From Zygnema cylindricum (Eukaryota > Streptophyta > Zygnematophyceae > Zygnematales > Zygnemataceae), in assembly GCA_037447655.1 (NCBI GenBank), contig JBBHKE010001556.1:124001-188000 (forward strand): a stretch of 64,000 bases of DNA, in the 5' to 3' direction. Made by a program: the position numbers and the translations under genes. How positions within the stretch are numbered: the stretch's first letter is position 1; each line of letters opens with the position of its first letter. A model generated the notes under the pieces. It saw nothing but the letters and a program-made list of their open reading frames with translations, was not told the origin of the DNA and did no database searches. Below, piece by piece: positions 50,885 through 63,199 of this stretch.

Positions 50885-53800
50885 ATCGAGGTCTCAGAGT
50901 TGCAGGTTATGGGCCCATCCTCTAGGGTGCCCATATTCAATGGAGCTAGCTTCATATACCAGGAAAGTATGATGACAGGAGCTCTATGTGAGAAACGGTT
51001 TTGGGGAATAGTGAGTGGACGGGTGAGGCGTCCATCAAGTCTTGGGATCCCTCCAGGGTTTATAGGAGGCAGATTCACTAAAGATGCAGATCCATCTTCA
51101 ACAGAGGAGACAAAGGAAGGGGAGGTGGTGGACAAAGGAAAGGAGAAGGAGATGGTCTCACCAATAGCAACTGGTTCGACATTCATGTCACCTATTCCGA
51201 GGAACGATGAGAATGATATCGATACCTGGGACTACAACAATATGGTGGCTAAGCACTTCATCCTCCGCCATCTTACTCAAGGGCTTCCATCTCTTCATTT
51301 GCAGGTAGAGAGGGCATCCGATCTTTGTGTGGCTCTCATAGAGATGTAGCGGAGTGGTATGATTCAACAATAATAGTTAGCTGATCAGAAAATTAAGGAG
51401 TATGTATACAAAGGGGGGAAGATGTTGGATTTTTGCAATGAGCTTGCTACATTTTTTATGGAACTAGAGAGTGCTGAAAAAGTATTTAGTGAAAAGGAAA
51501 AGGTTAACTGTTTACTCATGAAATTACCGGATGAGTTCGAGAACATAGTCAACCGTGTGCAGGACTTGGCGGACTCATGGTGGATTTGGAATTCAGTGGT
51601 AGGATGATTCTTGTTCGGGAGAATACGATTCAGATCCGAAGTAGAGGAAAGAGTGGGCAAGCCTTGGCAGCTGGGACCGATTGGAGGAACAATGATTCTC
51701 GGAAACCGGTCGAAAATTATCGAGGGGAGGGGCAGAAAAATCAGACCGAGGAGTTCATACCAAAAACTCCCAAGGGTTTGTGCCATTTTTGTAAGAAACC
51801 AGGGCACTATATGGCTGAGTGCACAAAGTTAACCGAGCTGCGATTAAAGGAGGGGCTGGCCGGTAGACCCCCGAGAGGAAAGAAAAAAGCCCTTGTGACA
51901 CAGATACATGAGGCGGAATCCGAGGACAAGGACAATGAATTCCTATTGGATGAGGAGTTGGAAGGGAAAAACGAGGTCAATATTCCACGAAAGCAGAAAT
52001 GTGCTTTCAATTGGATTGAAAGGTGAAGCAGGCTGGATTGTAGATTCAGGTGCATCCATGCACATGTGTAAAGATAAACACCCGTTCACTAAGATAAGAA
52101 AGTTTCCCACCGTAGAGATAGAGTACGGGGATGGGAGGATACTCACTATTACTCTTGTAGAATCGGTAGATCTAAAAGTGTTAGTAGAAGGAAAGACATC
52201 CATAGTTACATTCTCCGATGTATTGTTTATTCTGGAGCTGAACAAAAACCTCATCTCTACGTCTGTATTAGATGATTAGAGTTTTGATACTAGCACTAGG
52301 AAATGAGTCTTTACTACTAGTTTTGAGGAGGAAGTTTATTTTACTGCTGAAAAAGGTAGCCAAGGGATGTTTAGGCTGATTTTAAGCAATGAAAAGAAGA
52401 AACTTTATTATGCAGTTGTTCATGATATAATGTTGTGGCATAAGAGGCTTGGGCATGTGAATCTAGATAAGTTAAGAGAGATGAAAAAGATGGGAGTAGT
52501 GGAAGAGATTCAGTTCGGTGAAAGTGAGAATCTAAGTGATTGTAGTGGATGTGCTCAAGGTAAAGCACACAGGTTACCCTTCCCAAAAATTGCCATTTAT
52601 AACGGAGAAAAGATTCTAGATGTAATACGCACAGATATTTGGGGGCCGGCAAGAGTGTCATCACCATGGGGGAAGAGATTTATGATGACTATCAGCGATG
52701 ATTAGTCTCGGTATTCCAGGGTGTATTTTTTGAAAAATAAGTCAGAGGCTCAGGAATGTTTTAAACAATATAAAGCATGGATTGAAAAACTCCATGAAAC
52801 CTCAGTCAAGAGAGTAAGAAGTGACAATGGTGGAGATTATACCTCTATTTAGTTTGAGGATTTTCTGAGAGAAGATGGAGTGCAACACCAAAAGACAGTT
52901 CCTGAAAATCCTGAGCACAACGGTGTAGCTAAAAGATTAAATAGAACACTGAGTGATAGTGCTAGGATTATGCTGTCATATAAGAAGATAGGAAAGTAAT
53001 TTTGGGCCGAAGCTATCAACTGTGCAAATTATCTCTAGAATAGAGTTTTTACTTCAGCAGTAAAAGGCCAAACACCCTATGAGAGATGGACAAGCCGAAA
53101 ACCAGATATTTCACACTTAAAGGTTTTCGGTAGTTAAGTGTTCAGTTTAGGCACAGATCGGTCAAACTAGAAGTTAGATCCAAAAGGAAAACCAGGATAT
53201 CTACTAGGATATGATGAAGATGTAAAAGGATATAGAGTCTATGGTCGTCAAAAGAGAGGATATTATCCTAGGGAAGCATCTAGTGGTTATGGATGAAGGA
53301 AAATCTATAGATCCCTTTAAGCATACAAAGACAATCAAAATCAGATTTGAGTCAAAAAATTCTGATGACTTTGAGCTTCCTAACTATCCAGGATTTCAAG
53401 AAGATGATGATCTTGCAGGTATGGATCAGATCGAGAAGGACCCAAATGTGGAACCCCTAGTATTAACTCCAACCGAAGTGGAAGACGTGGTAGAAATCGA
53501 ACCGAAATCAAGGGATAGGGGAGAAGTAGAAACTGTTCGGAAGAATCCAAGAGAGCCATCTATTCCGACAACCGAGTTTGAGGGAGGAAGAACAAGCAGC
53601 AAAAGACTAGAAGAGAGACAAGTTAACAATAAGGTAACCAAACTGTCTCACCCCGATGAACCTCAAACATATAATGAGGCAATGACTTGTCCTGAAAGAA
53701 ACCGGTGAAAGACAACCATTAATGAGGAGATGGCCTCAATTATGGCGGCCGATACATGGAAATTGGTGTATTGTCCTGCTCACAGAAAGCCAATTGGGTG

Positions 53801-54794
53801 TAAGTGGGTATTTAAGCTGAAACTCATCCCGGATATCACCATTGAGCGCTACAAGGCTCGGTTGGTGGCGAAGGGATTTACCCTGAAAGAGGGAATTGAC
53901 TACAAGGAGACTTTTGCTCCGGTCGCCAGGTTTCCTTCGGTTCGGATACTTCTCAGTATGGCAGCTGCAGAAGACATGGAAGTGCATCAGATGGACATCA
54001 AGGCGGCCTTCCTACATAGAGAGTTGGAAGAGGAAATTTTTATTCGACAGCCCGAAGGATTTGTGGAGCAAGGGGAGGAAAGCAAGGTATGCCGATTGAT
54101 CAAATCTTTGTATGGGTTGAAACAGGCGCCTCGGCAATGGAACAAGAAGCTCGATGAGTTTCTTACAGGTTTGGGATATATTCGGATCAGCTCAGATCAT
54201 TCAATTTATTTGTTTCAAGATGAGGAAAAAATTATTTTTATTGCAATTTATATTGATGATTTGCTTGTTTTAAGTAAATCTATAGATAAAATAAATAAGT
54301 TGAAAAATGATCTAAAAGGAAGATTTGAGATGAAAGATATGGGAGAAGTAAGGTATATTTTGGGAATTCAGGTAGAGAGAGACACAGATAGAAAAATAAT
54401 AAAATTAACCCAAAAAGAGGCCATTGGAAACATGTTAGAAAAATTCCAAATGGACAAGGCTAATAGTTGTACCACTCCTATGGAATTAAAGAAGGGAAGT
54501 GAGGGGAGTGTGGAAGAGGGAATTATAATATTAGATGATGAGGTAGGCCCGGAAGATAAAATATTTATGCAGGCCATCCTTTATAGACAAGTAGTGGGCA
54601 GCCTAATATATTTCATGAATTGTACTCGTCCGGACATAGCCGCAGCTGTAGGAATACTAAGTAGGAGTCAAAATGCTCCCACTAAGGAAGATTGGGAGGC
54701 ACCTAAGAGAGTCCTTAGATATCTCATAGGGACTAGGGATCTATGGTTGCATTAGGGTGGGAACAAAACTGACATCACCACTTGGAGTGATGCT
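50885..54794 (+). pseudogene. Copia gag-pol, element K
   Basis: Start codon lost (ATC). gag has Q-V-M-G-P-S-S-R-V-P, L-H-L-Q-V-E-R-A and knuckle CHFCKKPGHYMAEC, with stops near 51347-51377 and a frameshift near 51605. After another frameshift near 52015 comes protease, WIVDSGASMHMC. Integrase keeps H-K-R-L-G-H, C-S-G-C-A, R-T-D-I-W-G-P and R-S-D-N-G-G-D-Y, but the Glu segment reads N-G-V-A-K-R-L-N-R (catalytic Glu to Lys). RT has A-I-Y-I-D-D-L-L-V. RNase H is cut after W-S-D-A at 54794 by the LTR of L. Many TAG/TAA/TGA stops at former Trp, Gln and Lys codons. Confidence 0.9.
50905..50920 (+). other. Primer-binding site of element K
   Basis: GGTTATGGGCCCATCC directly after the LTR; one base off consensus. 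Confidence 0.8.
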
Positions 54795-55511
54795 TGCAAC
54801 TCTGAGACCTCCATTGGTACTCAGAGTAGGCAACTTACCAGAAGGCCATAGGATAACCTCAATCCCTTAGTCTTTGTATGAGTATTACTAACACCGTGAC
54901 AGAATACAGATTGATCAAAGTTCATCCCTCGGTAGAACAGACTCCCCTTTCTCCGTTACAAAAAGAATCCTTGAATTTGCTCCCTTGAGCAGTCAATTAT
55001 CAATGGTCAAAGATGATCTTTTATACAGGTGCTTTTTGAGAGAGAGAGGCGACTACCTCTAATTTTCCTAAGTCCTAAACCCCTCTCTAATCCCTCTACA
55101 ACTGAAATACGGAGCCAATCAATTCAGTGTACAGTATAGAAAGGTACTTGGCCCGAAGTCCCTTCTGTACGACCATTCTACGACATGGCCAAGAAGACGA
55201 CGGCTGCTATATCCGGGTTCGCCATAGTATGTCCCGGAGAGATGCCGCTATCCAATGTCATGTTGCCACGTATCACCTGGTGTGGGTGTGACCGCAAACC
55301 GCCAAATCGTCCATTCCGTGATCCCGACTTCTTCCTCCGCCGTCGGATTAATATCGGTCTTAATTTATAGCCGTTAAAAATACAAGCAGTACTTTTCGAT
55401 GTAATTGTATCTAACTATGTCTATGTGATTGTGGTCCGTTCGTTAGTTAAATGAAATTCTCTATTTCCACGTCTTTAAGTAGCTATCGTACCCTATATAC
55501 TTCGACACAGG

Positions 55512-55587
55512 TGCTAGGCTACATGGTAACGACGCTAGGCTACTTGGACGGACGGTAGGTACCAGGATCAAATCTTGGGTCCGTCAA
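55512..55587 (+). other. tRNA-like module in LTR of L
   Basis: Plus strand ends with CCAGGATCAAATCTTGGGTC (T-arm/B-box shape). The A-box half is weaker. Confidence 0.55.
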
Positions 55588-55660
55588 CCTTTTGGTAAGT
55601 TTACCAAAGGGCTGCCTTCTGACTCTTGGGGAAGCATAAGCATCTATGGCTCTATCTTCC

Positions 55661-55702
55661 TCTCTAGCCTTTAGTGACTCCGACAAGTATGGGGGCTAGA
55701 GA
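55661..55702 (-). other. Conserved U3 stem-loop, copy in LTR of L
   Basis: Perfect stem TCTCTAGCC/GGCTAGAGA around TTTAGTGACTCCGACAAGTA. Confidence 0.75.
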
Positions 55703-55796
55703 GAGAAGTTAGAAGCAAGCTTCCTGCTTTTTCCTGCTCCTATTTAAATTAATTAACTTACGTAGAAAATACGGTAGTAAACCTTTAATTCAAACA

Positions 55797-55811
55797 CTCC
55801 CCTTATTTTCT
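55797..55811 (-). other. Polypurine tract of element L
   Basis: The minus strand reads AGAAAATAAGGGGAG before the LTR. Confidence 0.85.
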
Positions 55812-55839
55812 ATTCACTTTTAAATTTAAGTCTACACTT

Positions 55840-58752
55840 CTCTCTGCAGAAAGTTAATTTAGGAGATGGCACTGGCTTTATCATCATGTCCGCCAACATC
55901 TCACTGTTTGGTCTATACTATAGACTTATTATTTTGTTCTCCACCTTTTCCCTGACAAAGCTAAGTCTGATATCCATGTGCTTTGCTTTAAAGTGATTTT
56001 TAGGATTAGCAGCATTTGCAATACCTGCTTGATTATCACAGAATATTTTTTGAATTCTACTCTTAAGATGCTCAATTCACCAAGCAAGGATTTGACCCAC
56101 ATCAATTCCTTCACAGAAGAGCAAGATGCCATATACTGTGCCTCCATGGTGGACTGAGCAATGACCTTTTGTTGTTTACTGCTCCAACAATAAACACCAT
56201 TTCCCACATACAATAGATATCCAGATGTACATCTTTGCATCGGAGCATCCCTATAACTGGCATCACTCCAAGTGGTGATGTCAGTATTTTCCCCACCCAG
56301 TTGCAGCCATAGATCCCTAGTTCATATGAGATATCTGAGGACCCTCTTAGTTTCTTCCCAATCCCTTTTGGTAGGAGCATTCAGACTCCTACTTAGCACT
56401 CCTACAGCTGCTACCAAATCCGGTCTGGTACAATTCATAAAATAAATTTGACTTCCGATTACCTATCTGTACAGGATAGTCTGCATAAACTTCTTCTCTT
56501 ATAGACCTAGTTCATCATCTAGAATTATGATATCTCCTTCCTCAATCCCCTCACTTCCCTTCTTTAAATCAATTGGAGTCGTACAAATGTTGGCTTTGTC
56601 CATCTGAAATTTTTCCAGCATGTTTCCAATTGCCTCTTTCTGAGTTAGTCTAATTATTCTCTTTTCTCTATCTCTCTCTACTTGTATTCCAAGAATATAT
56701 CTTGACTCCCCCATGTCTTTTATTTCAAATCTTCCCTTTAGATCTGTTTTTAGTTTGCTGATTTTTTCCATTGACTTACTCAAAACTAGCAAATCATCAA
56801 CGTAAATTGCAATAAAGATGACACCTTCCTCATCTTCAAAAACATAAACTGAATGATCTGAACTGATCGGATGTATCCCAGACCGGTAAGGAACTCATCA
56901 AGTTTCTTATTCCATTGTCTGGGCGCCTGTTTCAAACTATAGAGAGATTTGATCAGTCGGCATACCTTACTTTCCTCTCCTTGTTCCACGAATCCTTCCG
57001 GCTGTCGCATGAAGATCTCCTCCTCTAGTTCTTCATGCAAGAAGGCTGTCTTGATGTCCATCTAGTGTACTTCCATGTTTTCTGGAGCTGCCAGACTAAG
57101 AAGTATCCGGACCAAGGGAAATCTGACGACCGGAGCAAGGTTTCTTCGTAGTCTATTCCCTCTTTATGAGTAAAATCTTTGGCCACTAATCGGGCCTTAT
57201 ACCACTCAATAGTATTGTCCGGATTCAGTTTTAATTTGAAAACCCACTTACATCCAATTGGTTTTCGATCGGGTGGACAGTCCACCAACTCCTATGTATC
57301 AGCCCCCATGATTGAAGCCATCTCTTCATTGATGGCCGTCTTCCACCGGTTTCTTTTTGGGCATTTCATTGCCTCTCCATATTTTTGAGGTTCATCTGGG
57401 TGAGACAGTTTAATTACATTGTTGTTAACTTGTTTTTCTTGAAGTCTTTTGCTGCTTCTTCTCCCTCCCTCAAAATCTGCGGCCAGAATAGATCGAGATT
57501 ATATGCCTATCATGATATGCCAGATAGAGTGAGACAATTCAGAATTGTCTGACTCAAATATGATTCTAATTGACTTTGAGGATTTGAAGGGATCTACCGA
57601 GTTCCCATCATCCATAACTACCAGGTGCTTGACTAGAATTATATCTTCTCTCTTTAGATCATACACTCTATACCCTTTTACATCCTCATCATATCCCAGC
57701 AAGTATCCGGGTTTCCCTTTAGGATCTACTATCCAGTTAGATTTATCTGTATGTAAACTGAAGACTTTACTACCGATAACCTTTAAGTGAGATAGATCTA
57801 GTTTTTGGCTGGTCCATCCTGATATGGAGGTTGGCCTTTCACCGCCGAAGTAAGTACTCTATTTCTCAAATAATTAGCACAATTCATAGCTTCGGCCCAA
57901 AATATTTTTCCTATTCTTTTATCTGACAACATACTCCGGGCACTATCATTCAATGTCCTATTCAATCTCTCGGCAACACCATTCTGTTCCGGGTTTTCTG
58001 GAACTGTTTTTGGATGTTGCAAACCATCCTCTTTTAAGAACTCCTCAAACTGATTGGAGGTATATTCCCCTCCATTGTCACTTCTTACTCTCTTTATTGA
58101 GGTCGCGTGAAGCTTCACGGCCCATGCCTTATGTTGTTTGAAATACTCCGGAGTTTTTGATTTTTTTTTCAAAAAATATACCCAGGAGTACTGAGACCAA
58201 TCATCGGTAATGGTTAGCATAAATCTTTTCCCTCTGGGTGATGGCACTCTTGCTGGTCCCCAAATGTCCGTGTGTACCAAATTAAGAACTTTTTTCTCCT
58301 TTGTAGGTTGCTTCTTTTGGAAATGGTAATCTATGTGCTTTACCCTAAGCACACCCACAACAATCACTTAAATTCTCATTTTCCCCAAAGTGATCCCTTC
58401 AACTACTCCCATCTTTTTCATTTCTTTAAGCTTTTCTATGCCTAAGTCTCTTATGCCACAACATAATATCATTGACACCAGCATAGTAAAGTTTGAGTTT
58501 TTCATTACTTAAAGCAAGCCTGAACATTACTTAGCTACTTTTGTCAGCACTGAAATACACATCTTCTTCAAAGCTAGTTGTTAAAACTCGTTTTCTAGTG
58601 CTAGTTTCAAAACCTTTATCATATAATACAGATGTAGAGATAAGGTTTTTGTTTAACTCCGCAATAAACAATACATCGAAGAATGGAACTATTGAGGTTT
58701 TCCCTTCCACTATGACTTTCAGATCTACCAATCCTACATAAGTAGTGGCAAC
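55840..58752 (-). pseudogene. Copia protease end, integrase, RT and RNase H, element L
   Basis: Minus strand. The protease C-terminal part (58531-58752) carries L-N-K-N-L-I-S-T-S-V-L. Integrase has V-H-T-D-I-W-G-P, R-S-D-N-G-G-E-Y and N-G-V-A-E-R-L-N-R intact, but the zinc motif is damaged (C-C-G-C-A, H lost in a frameshift). RT has A-I-Y-V-D-D-L-L-V across a frameshift near 56860. RNase H has W-S-D-A-S-Y-R-D and E-A-Q-Y-M-A; D-N-Q is lost to a frameshift near 56050. gag and the active-site part of protease are missing: the element is cut at 58752. Confidence 0.85.
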
Positions 58753-58822
58753 TGTTGTTCTTTGGTCTAAAATAGACCGCAGAAGCAACCCAAACTATCA
58801 TGCAAAAAGCTAAGCAAAAGGA
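58753..58822 (-). repeat. LTR end fragment (type of solo LTR 42055)
   Basis: About 70 bases matching 42055-42122 (GTCTATTTTAGACCAAAG, TGATAGTTTGGGTTGC on minus), beginning TGTTG at 58753 as an LTR 3' end inserted in L's protease. Similarity stops near 58822; either the LTR is truncated or its remainder is too diverged to recognise. Confidence 0.6.
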
Positions 58823-61800
58823 ATTTCCACATACAGCAAGGTTGTCGAAAATACTTTCTTTAGAGTATCTGTACGCCAAAATTGGTGCAAGATACTCGAA
58901 GGGAAGGTCAAAAAACTGTAGGAGTAAGCGATGGCCGAAGCCCTTGGAACGACGCCGGCTAAAAAGCACTTCTCCACAGTACGAGATTAGTTCGACGAGA
59001 AAATGGAATTAAGTGCGAAGATTTTGAGCGGTGGCTAATGGCACGCCAATTCGGGAGACAAAGATTGCAAGAGATGGCCACAGAAGGAAAATAGAAAAAC
59101 GGCCGGAATGGAGAACCTTGATTATCAATGAACAGACGATTATGTGACTACACGCCGTAAAAGCCATGTGCCTTACGCCAAGGTGGATGCGAAGTCACCG
59201 AAAGCCGTGAGAAAATCTTTGACGGAGGATATTCTTTCACGCACCTGTGTAACGTACGCTTTTATAAATCTTAGGTTTCGTCTACCCATATTGATTGTAT
59301 ACAATGCCTCGTACGAGTCATATTTTACCTCCGTTAGTACAAATATGTGGTCACTCTTTGTTCTCAAAGATTTTTTATAGATTCGCACGATCGTAATAGT
59401 TTCTTACGTTGAGCAAACTTAAATGTGCCACGTGGAAAAGAAATCGGTTACTGACTCGACACAATGGAACGAAGGCTTCATTAAACGTAATTTTGACGTT
59501 TACTGACACCACATAATGGAACCACGGTCTTACGCGACCGTAATTGATTTTATTTATTTTTTGTGAATCACCCGCCTATATCCGCCTGACCTCCCAAATT
59601 CTGCAACAAAATACGTTACGGATCCGACGTGGGCGGTCGGCTAACGGTCGGTTACGGTTTCTGGTAACCGTTTGCGACCTTTGCCCATTGGTGATAACTT
59701 TGATAACCAATATATCGATTATCGTTATCTGTAAGGGGACCAATAAATGTCAATATATCGTTATGGGTAATTATGCCGACACATAGCCAATATATAACAA
59801 TCGATAACCAATATCCCCTTCGGCGGAAGGGAGAGCTCGGTGGGGGCTAGACCGGCGGAGGGGGGGGAGAGGGACTAGTGATTTTACAAATAAAATACGT
59901 GGGGGTGTAGTACTATACTTTACATAGGTAACAAAGGTGGTCATCCATTAAAGGAAAATTGGGGTTGTTATGGACGGCGTACACTTTCGTACCATTTTTT
60001 TTTTTGTTAGACAAAAAATGTTTACCCGATTGTTGTCTGAATGCTCCAATATTATATGCGTAATTCTTGACCGTTGGATGTTTCACTTTTTTAAATACGC
60101 AAAGCAATCGCGCGAATTGTCCAGTGTGAATAAACTGTCCTCGTTGATGAGATTTGCTTCACACTAGTCGTGTACCATTGGTACACGTGAAAAGGAAAAA
60201 ATAATATCCATTCCGAACAAGTGATGAGAAGCCTACACGTCGTACAAGCTATGTGCCTTATGCCACGGTGTATGCAGGTCGACCGAAATATCCTCGCACG
60301 CTTTTTGTGACATTATGTGACCTTCAAGGTTTGCGGCGCGTTTTTGCCATTATGTTTCGAAATTTTGATTTTCAATTTCATAATTAAAATTTGGTCGCAA
60401 AATTTTTGTACGGATCATTAACTACCTTGCGCTGGTAGAAATATTACGTACAAATTTTCAGTTTGACGATTTTTTATTTTTTTTAAATCAAAATTATTAG
60501 CCTGTGTGACACCTATCATAATTGCGAACGCTGTGACACCTACCATAGTTGCGAACGGTTGTTTACTGGCCCGATATAATATAACGCCCTACTAGTAAAC
60601 ACTACAAATACGTCTCCACATGTTTACTGGGACCGCCTAATAGAATAGAGGCCTAAAAAACCATACGCATGAAGTACGGACCAATAAATATCGATTATCG
60701 ATAGGTCAAAAAAATGTACATATTGGTTATCGACAAAAGTTTACAGATACACAACATTAGAAGTTAGAACTTTGGTAACACTGTGAATTATTAGTTTACA
60801 TACATTATTATAGTTAGTAAAAAAAAATGTTATCAACTCTATTTTATAGTCAAAGGCTCAATTATTATAAAAAATAGCGTTTATTTATACATCCAACAAT
60901 AACTTGATACACATTCTCATATTGTAGCCGATATTGCCTATGTTTATGTAGTTGACGTTTGAATATGTCAAAGCAAGTTCGCGCAAATTTATTTTCTTTA
61001 TTACTATAAAAAAAAAACTGAGCGCGCGTTCTAATGTCAACGCATTTATTTGGCACTTTTTCTACACGTTTTTACCATAATAACGAGATTTTTATTGTAC
61101 ATTTAAACATTTTGTACTATACTCATTTAAAAAACAATCCAAATTAAAACATTATATATTTATTAAACCATATTTTATTAACACAAAGAAAAAAAAATAT
61201 AAAGTGTATTCTTAGTTCAAAGGTCAAATTTTAGCGTCGTTAAATTAGTGTTACTCGCACTAGTAACAACTCACGGTGGACTGCAATACAACGTGTAGAA
61301 ATGTGTTGTATTGTGCATAAAAGTACTGTACTTTAGTACCGAAACGGGCTATTTTATATTTTTCAAATGGATGAGAGCTTCCATCTTACTCGACATGTAA
61401 CTCCTTTCACTTTTTCTACCTACGTTACAACATTTGGAATCGTTATCACGAAAGTTTATACAAGTTTTTTACGTTCAATTCTAATGATATCAAACACGTT
61501 TTATCATTTTCGTCTAAAAAACGTTTGTATACCACTAGAACTTATTTACTCAATTCCTACATTTTTAAATTATTTTACACTTTACCAAATATTAAGCGAT
61601 TCAAAACTATAAGTTAAATTAACAAGTGTGGTCGGATGAGGTTGTAGAAGGAAAATGTGGTTTGATGATAAATAATAAAAGATGTAAATAAATAAATTTT
61701 TACTTAAAAAAAAATTTGTAATATCGAATATCCAAAACTAAAAAAAAACATCAAAATGGTGATTACAAAACGTGTTGGATTCGGAACACAACAATGGCCC

Positions 61801-62183
61801 ACTACTTTAAAATGTTAAAAATAACATACTTATATAAATTTTTATACGATAAAAGTCACTATTCATGATATAAAATAACAGTTGTTTGTACGATAAATCT
61901 ATTTTGGTAAACGATATAAACTTATCATCCTTGCTTTTATATAACTTTAAATAATATTTTAGAAATCTCACATTGCATACTTTTAAAATCAATGTGAAAA
62001 TCATCCATACTTTGGTATAGATTATGAGTTTACAATTGATGCAAATTAATTAATAAACAAAGATGTGTTATTGTACAACCAAAACTTGTAAAACCATAAT
62101 TCGGATAAAATGACTTATATTTATTTTAGAAACGTCCTCCTATGGTATAAACTTAACGATATCATTTTGTATAAGCATCATCC
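58823..62183. other. AT-rich non-coding region
   Basis: No gene recognised. It holds a TATCG-rich cluster (59700-59812, 60690-60740), a G-rich patch (59820-59875), poly-T (59994-60005) and a tandem 27-base duplication TGTGACACCTATCATAATTG-type (60503-60557). Two copies of a block with CATGTGCCTTACGCCAAGGT and TATGTGCCTTATGCCACGGT (59165, 60250) resemble CACGTGCCTTCGGACAAGGT at 37923. Confidence 0.6.
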
Positions 62184-63170
62184 TGTTGTTCTATGACTAC
62201 TGGTACAGGTGGAGCTGCAGCAGTAGTTGTAGAAGTAGACATGTTTTTCAACAGAAGCTAACAAGAATCCTACCAAACAGCAGTTTTCTGAACACTACAG
62301 AATCAGAATCACAACTCCAATTACAACCAAAATCAGCATACAATTAGATCACCATGCAAATTGTCAATTCCCAAACTTGCAGTATAAACGGTCATGTAAA
62401 CCATAAGGTATGGAAGCTAGAAGTTTCCCAAAAACTGCCTCTAAGTTTCCATATTCTCAAAACTGGATAATTCCATTTTTTTCTAAGTCCTAAACTTTAT
62501 ACACTAAGAGAATGTTTGATCTAACTAACTAATCAACAACTAACACCTGGCGCTATCGTACTGCACTACAAAATGACAAGGTACCGGAATTGTACATCAT
62601 CGTACTCACGGTACTTTCAAAACCCTAATTTCCGCTAGCCGTAATCTAAGTGACGAAACACTAAATTTTAATGTGCTAAAAACAAAACAATGTGTTCCAT
62701 ATATTTTCAGTTTCGACGCCGTACAACTAATGTTGGTTTCGCTTAGTCATCGCCAGTCGCGACAGTCCACCGGATTGTTGTTCAGAAGTACAGTCCACCT
62801 GGACGCGTACAATTGTGCTAAGTCACCTGTGATCCCCGCACTAATCTCGTCCGTCGACTCGATTCGTTACCAACGGTACTCATTATTCCGTACAGGTAAT
62901 TGTTTCCAAATGCGCGCTTTTAATTCCGCCCGTCCGATCTTGTGATTCCGCTCGTTCGATAATCAACGCGTGTATGTTGTTGTCGACGCTCTTCCGGAAT
63001 ATCTGCACAAGCCTTAGACAACGACGCGTGTCCTAGTAGACGTACAACATACTCTGCTACTGTAACACTAATAAAGGTAAGTATTACAATTTGACTTAGA
63101 CAAAAATATTATAAGTCCTAAAATCCTCTTCACACTATTATCTGTTGAGATCAAAGCTTTAATTTCAACA
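62184..63170 (-). repeat. 3' LTR of Copia element N
   Basis: 987-base minus-strand LTR, TGTTGAAATTAAAGC at 63170 to ...ATAGAACAACA at 62184. The last 59 bases carry ATG and M-S-T-S-T-T-T-A-A-A-P-P-V, the same length and style as M. Left flank CATCC. Confidence 0.85.
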
Positions 63171-63189
63171 CACCCCTAAAGCTTTAGAC
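63171..63189 (-). other. Polypurine tract of element N
   Basis: The minus strand reads GTCTAAAGCTTTAGGGGTG before the LTR; the tract has one T. Confidence 0.7.
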
Positions 63190-63199
63190 TTAGTTAGTC

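Larger units (their letters stand above)
49883..50904 (+). repeat. 5' LTR of element K
   Basis: 1022 bases, TGTAGAAATTAAAGG...GTCTCAGAGTTGCA, followed by the PBS. The codon aligned to the gag ATG reads ATC (50885). Confidence 0.9.
54795..55796 (-). repeat. 3' LTR of element L, inserted in K
   Basis: 1002-base minus-strand LTR, TGTTTGAATTAAAGG at 55796 to ...CTCAGAGTTGCA at 54795, with a polypurine tract at 55797. Left flank ATGCT. Stem-loop at 55661-55702 and tRNA-like module at 55512-55587. Confidence 0.9.

Noticed and set aside
58831-59388. Possible host exon upstream of the AT-rich region
   Set aside because: No splice-consistent long frame, no recognised domain; composition resembles the neighbouring repeats.
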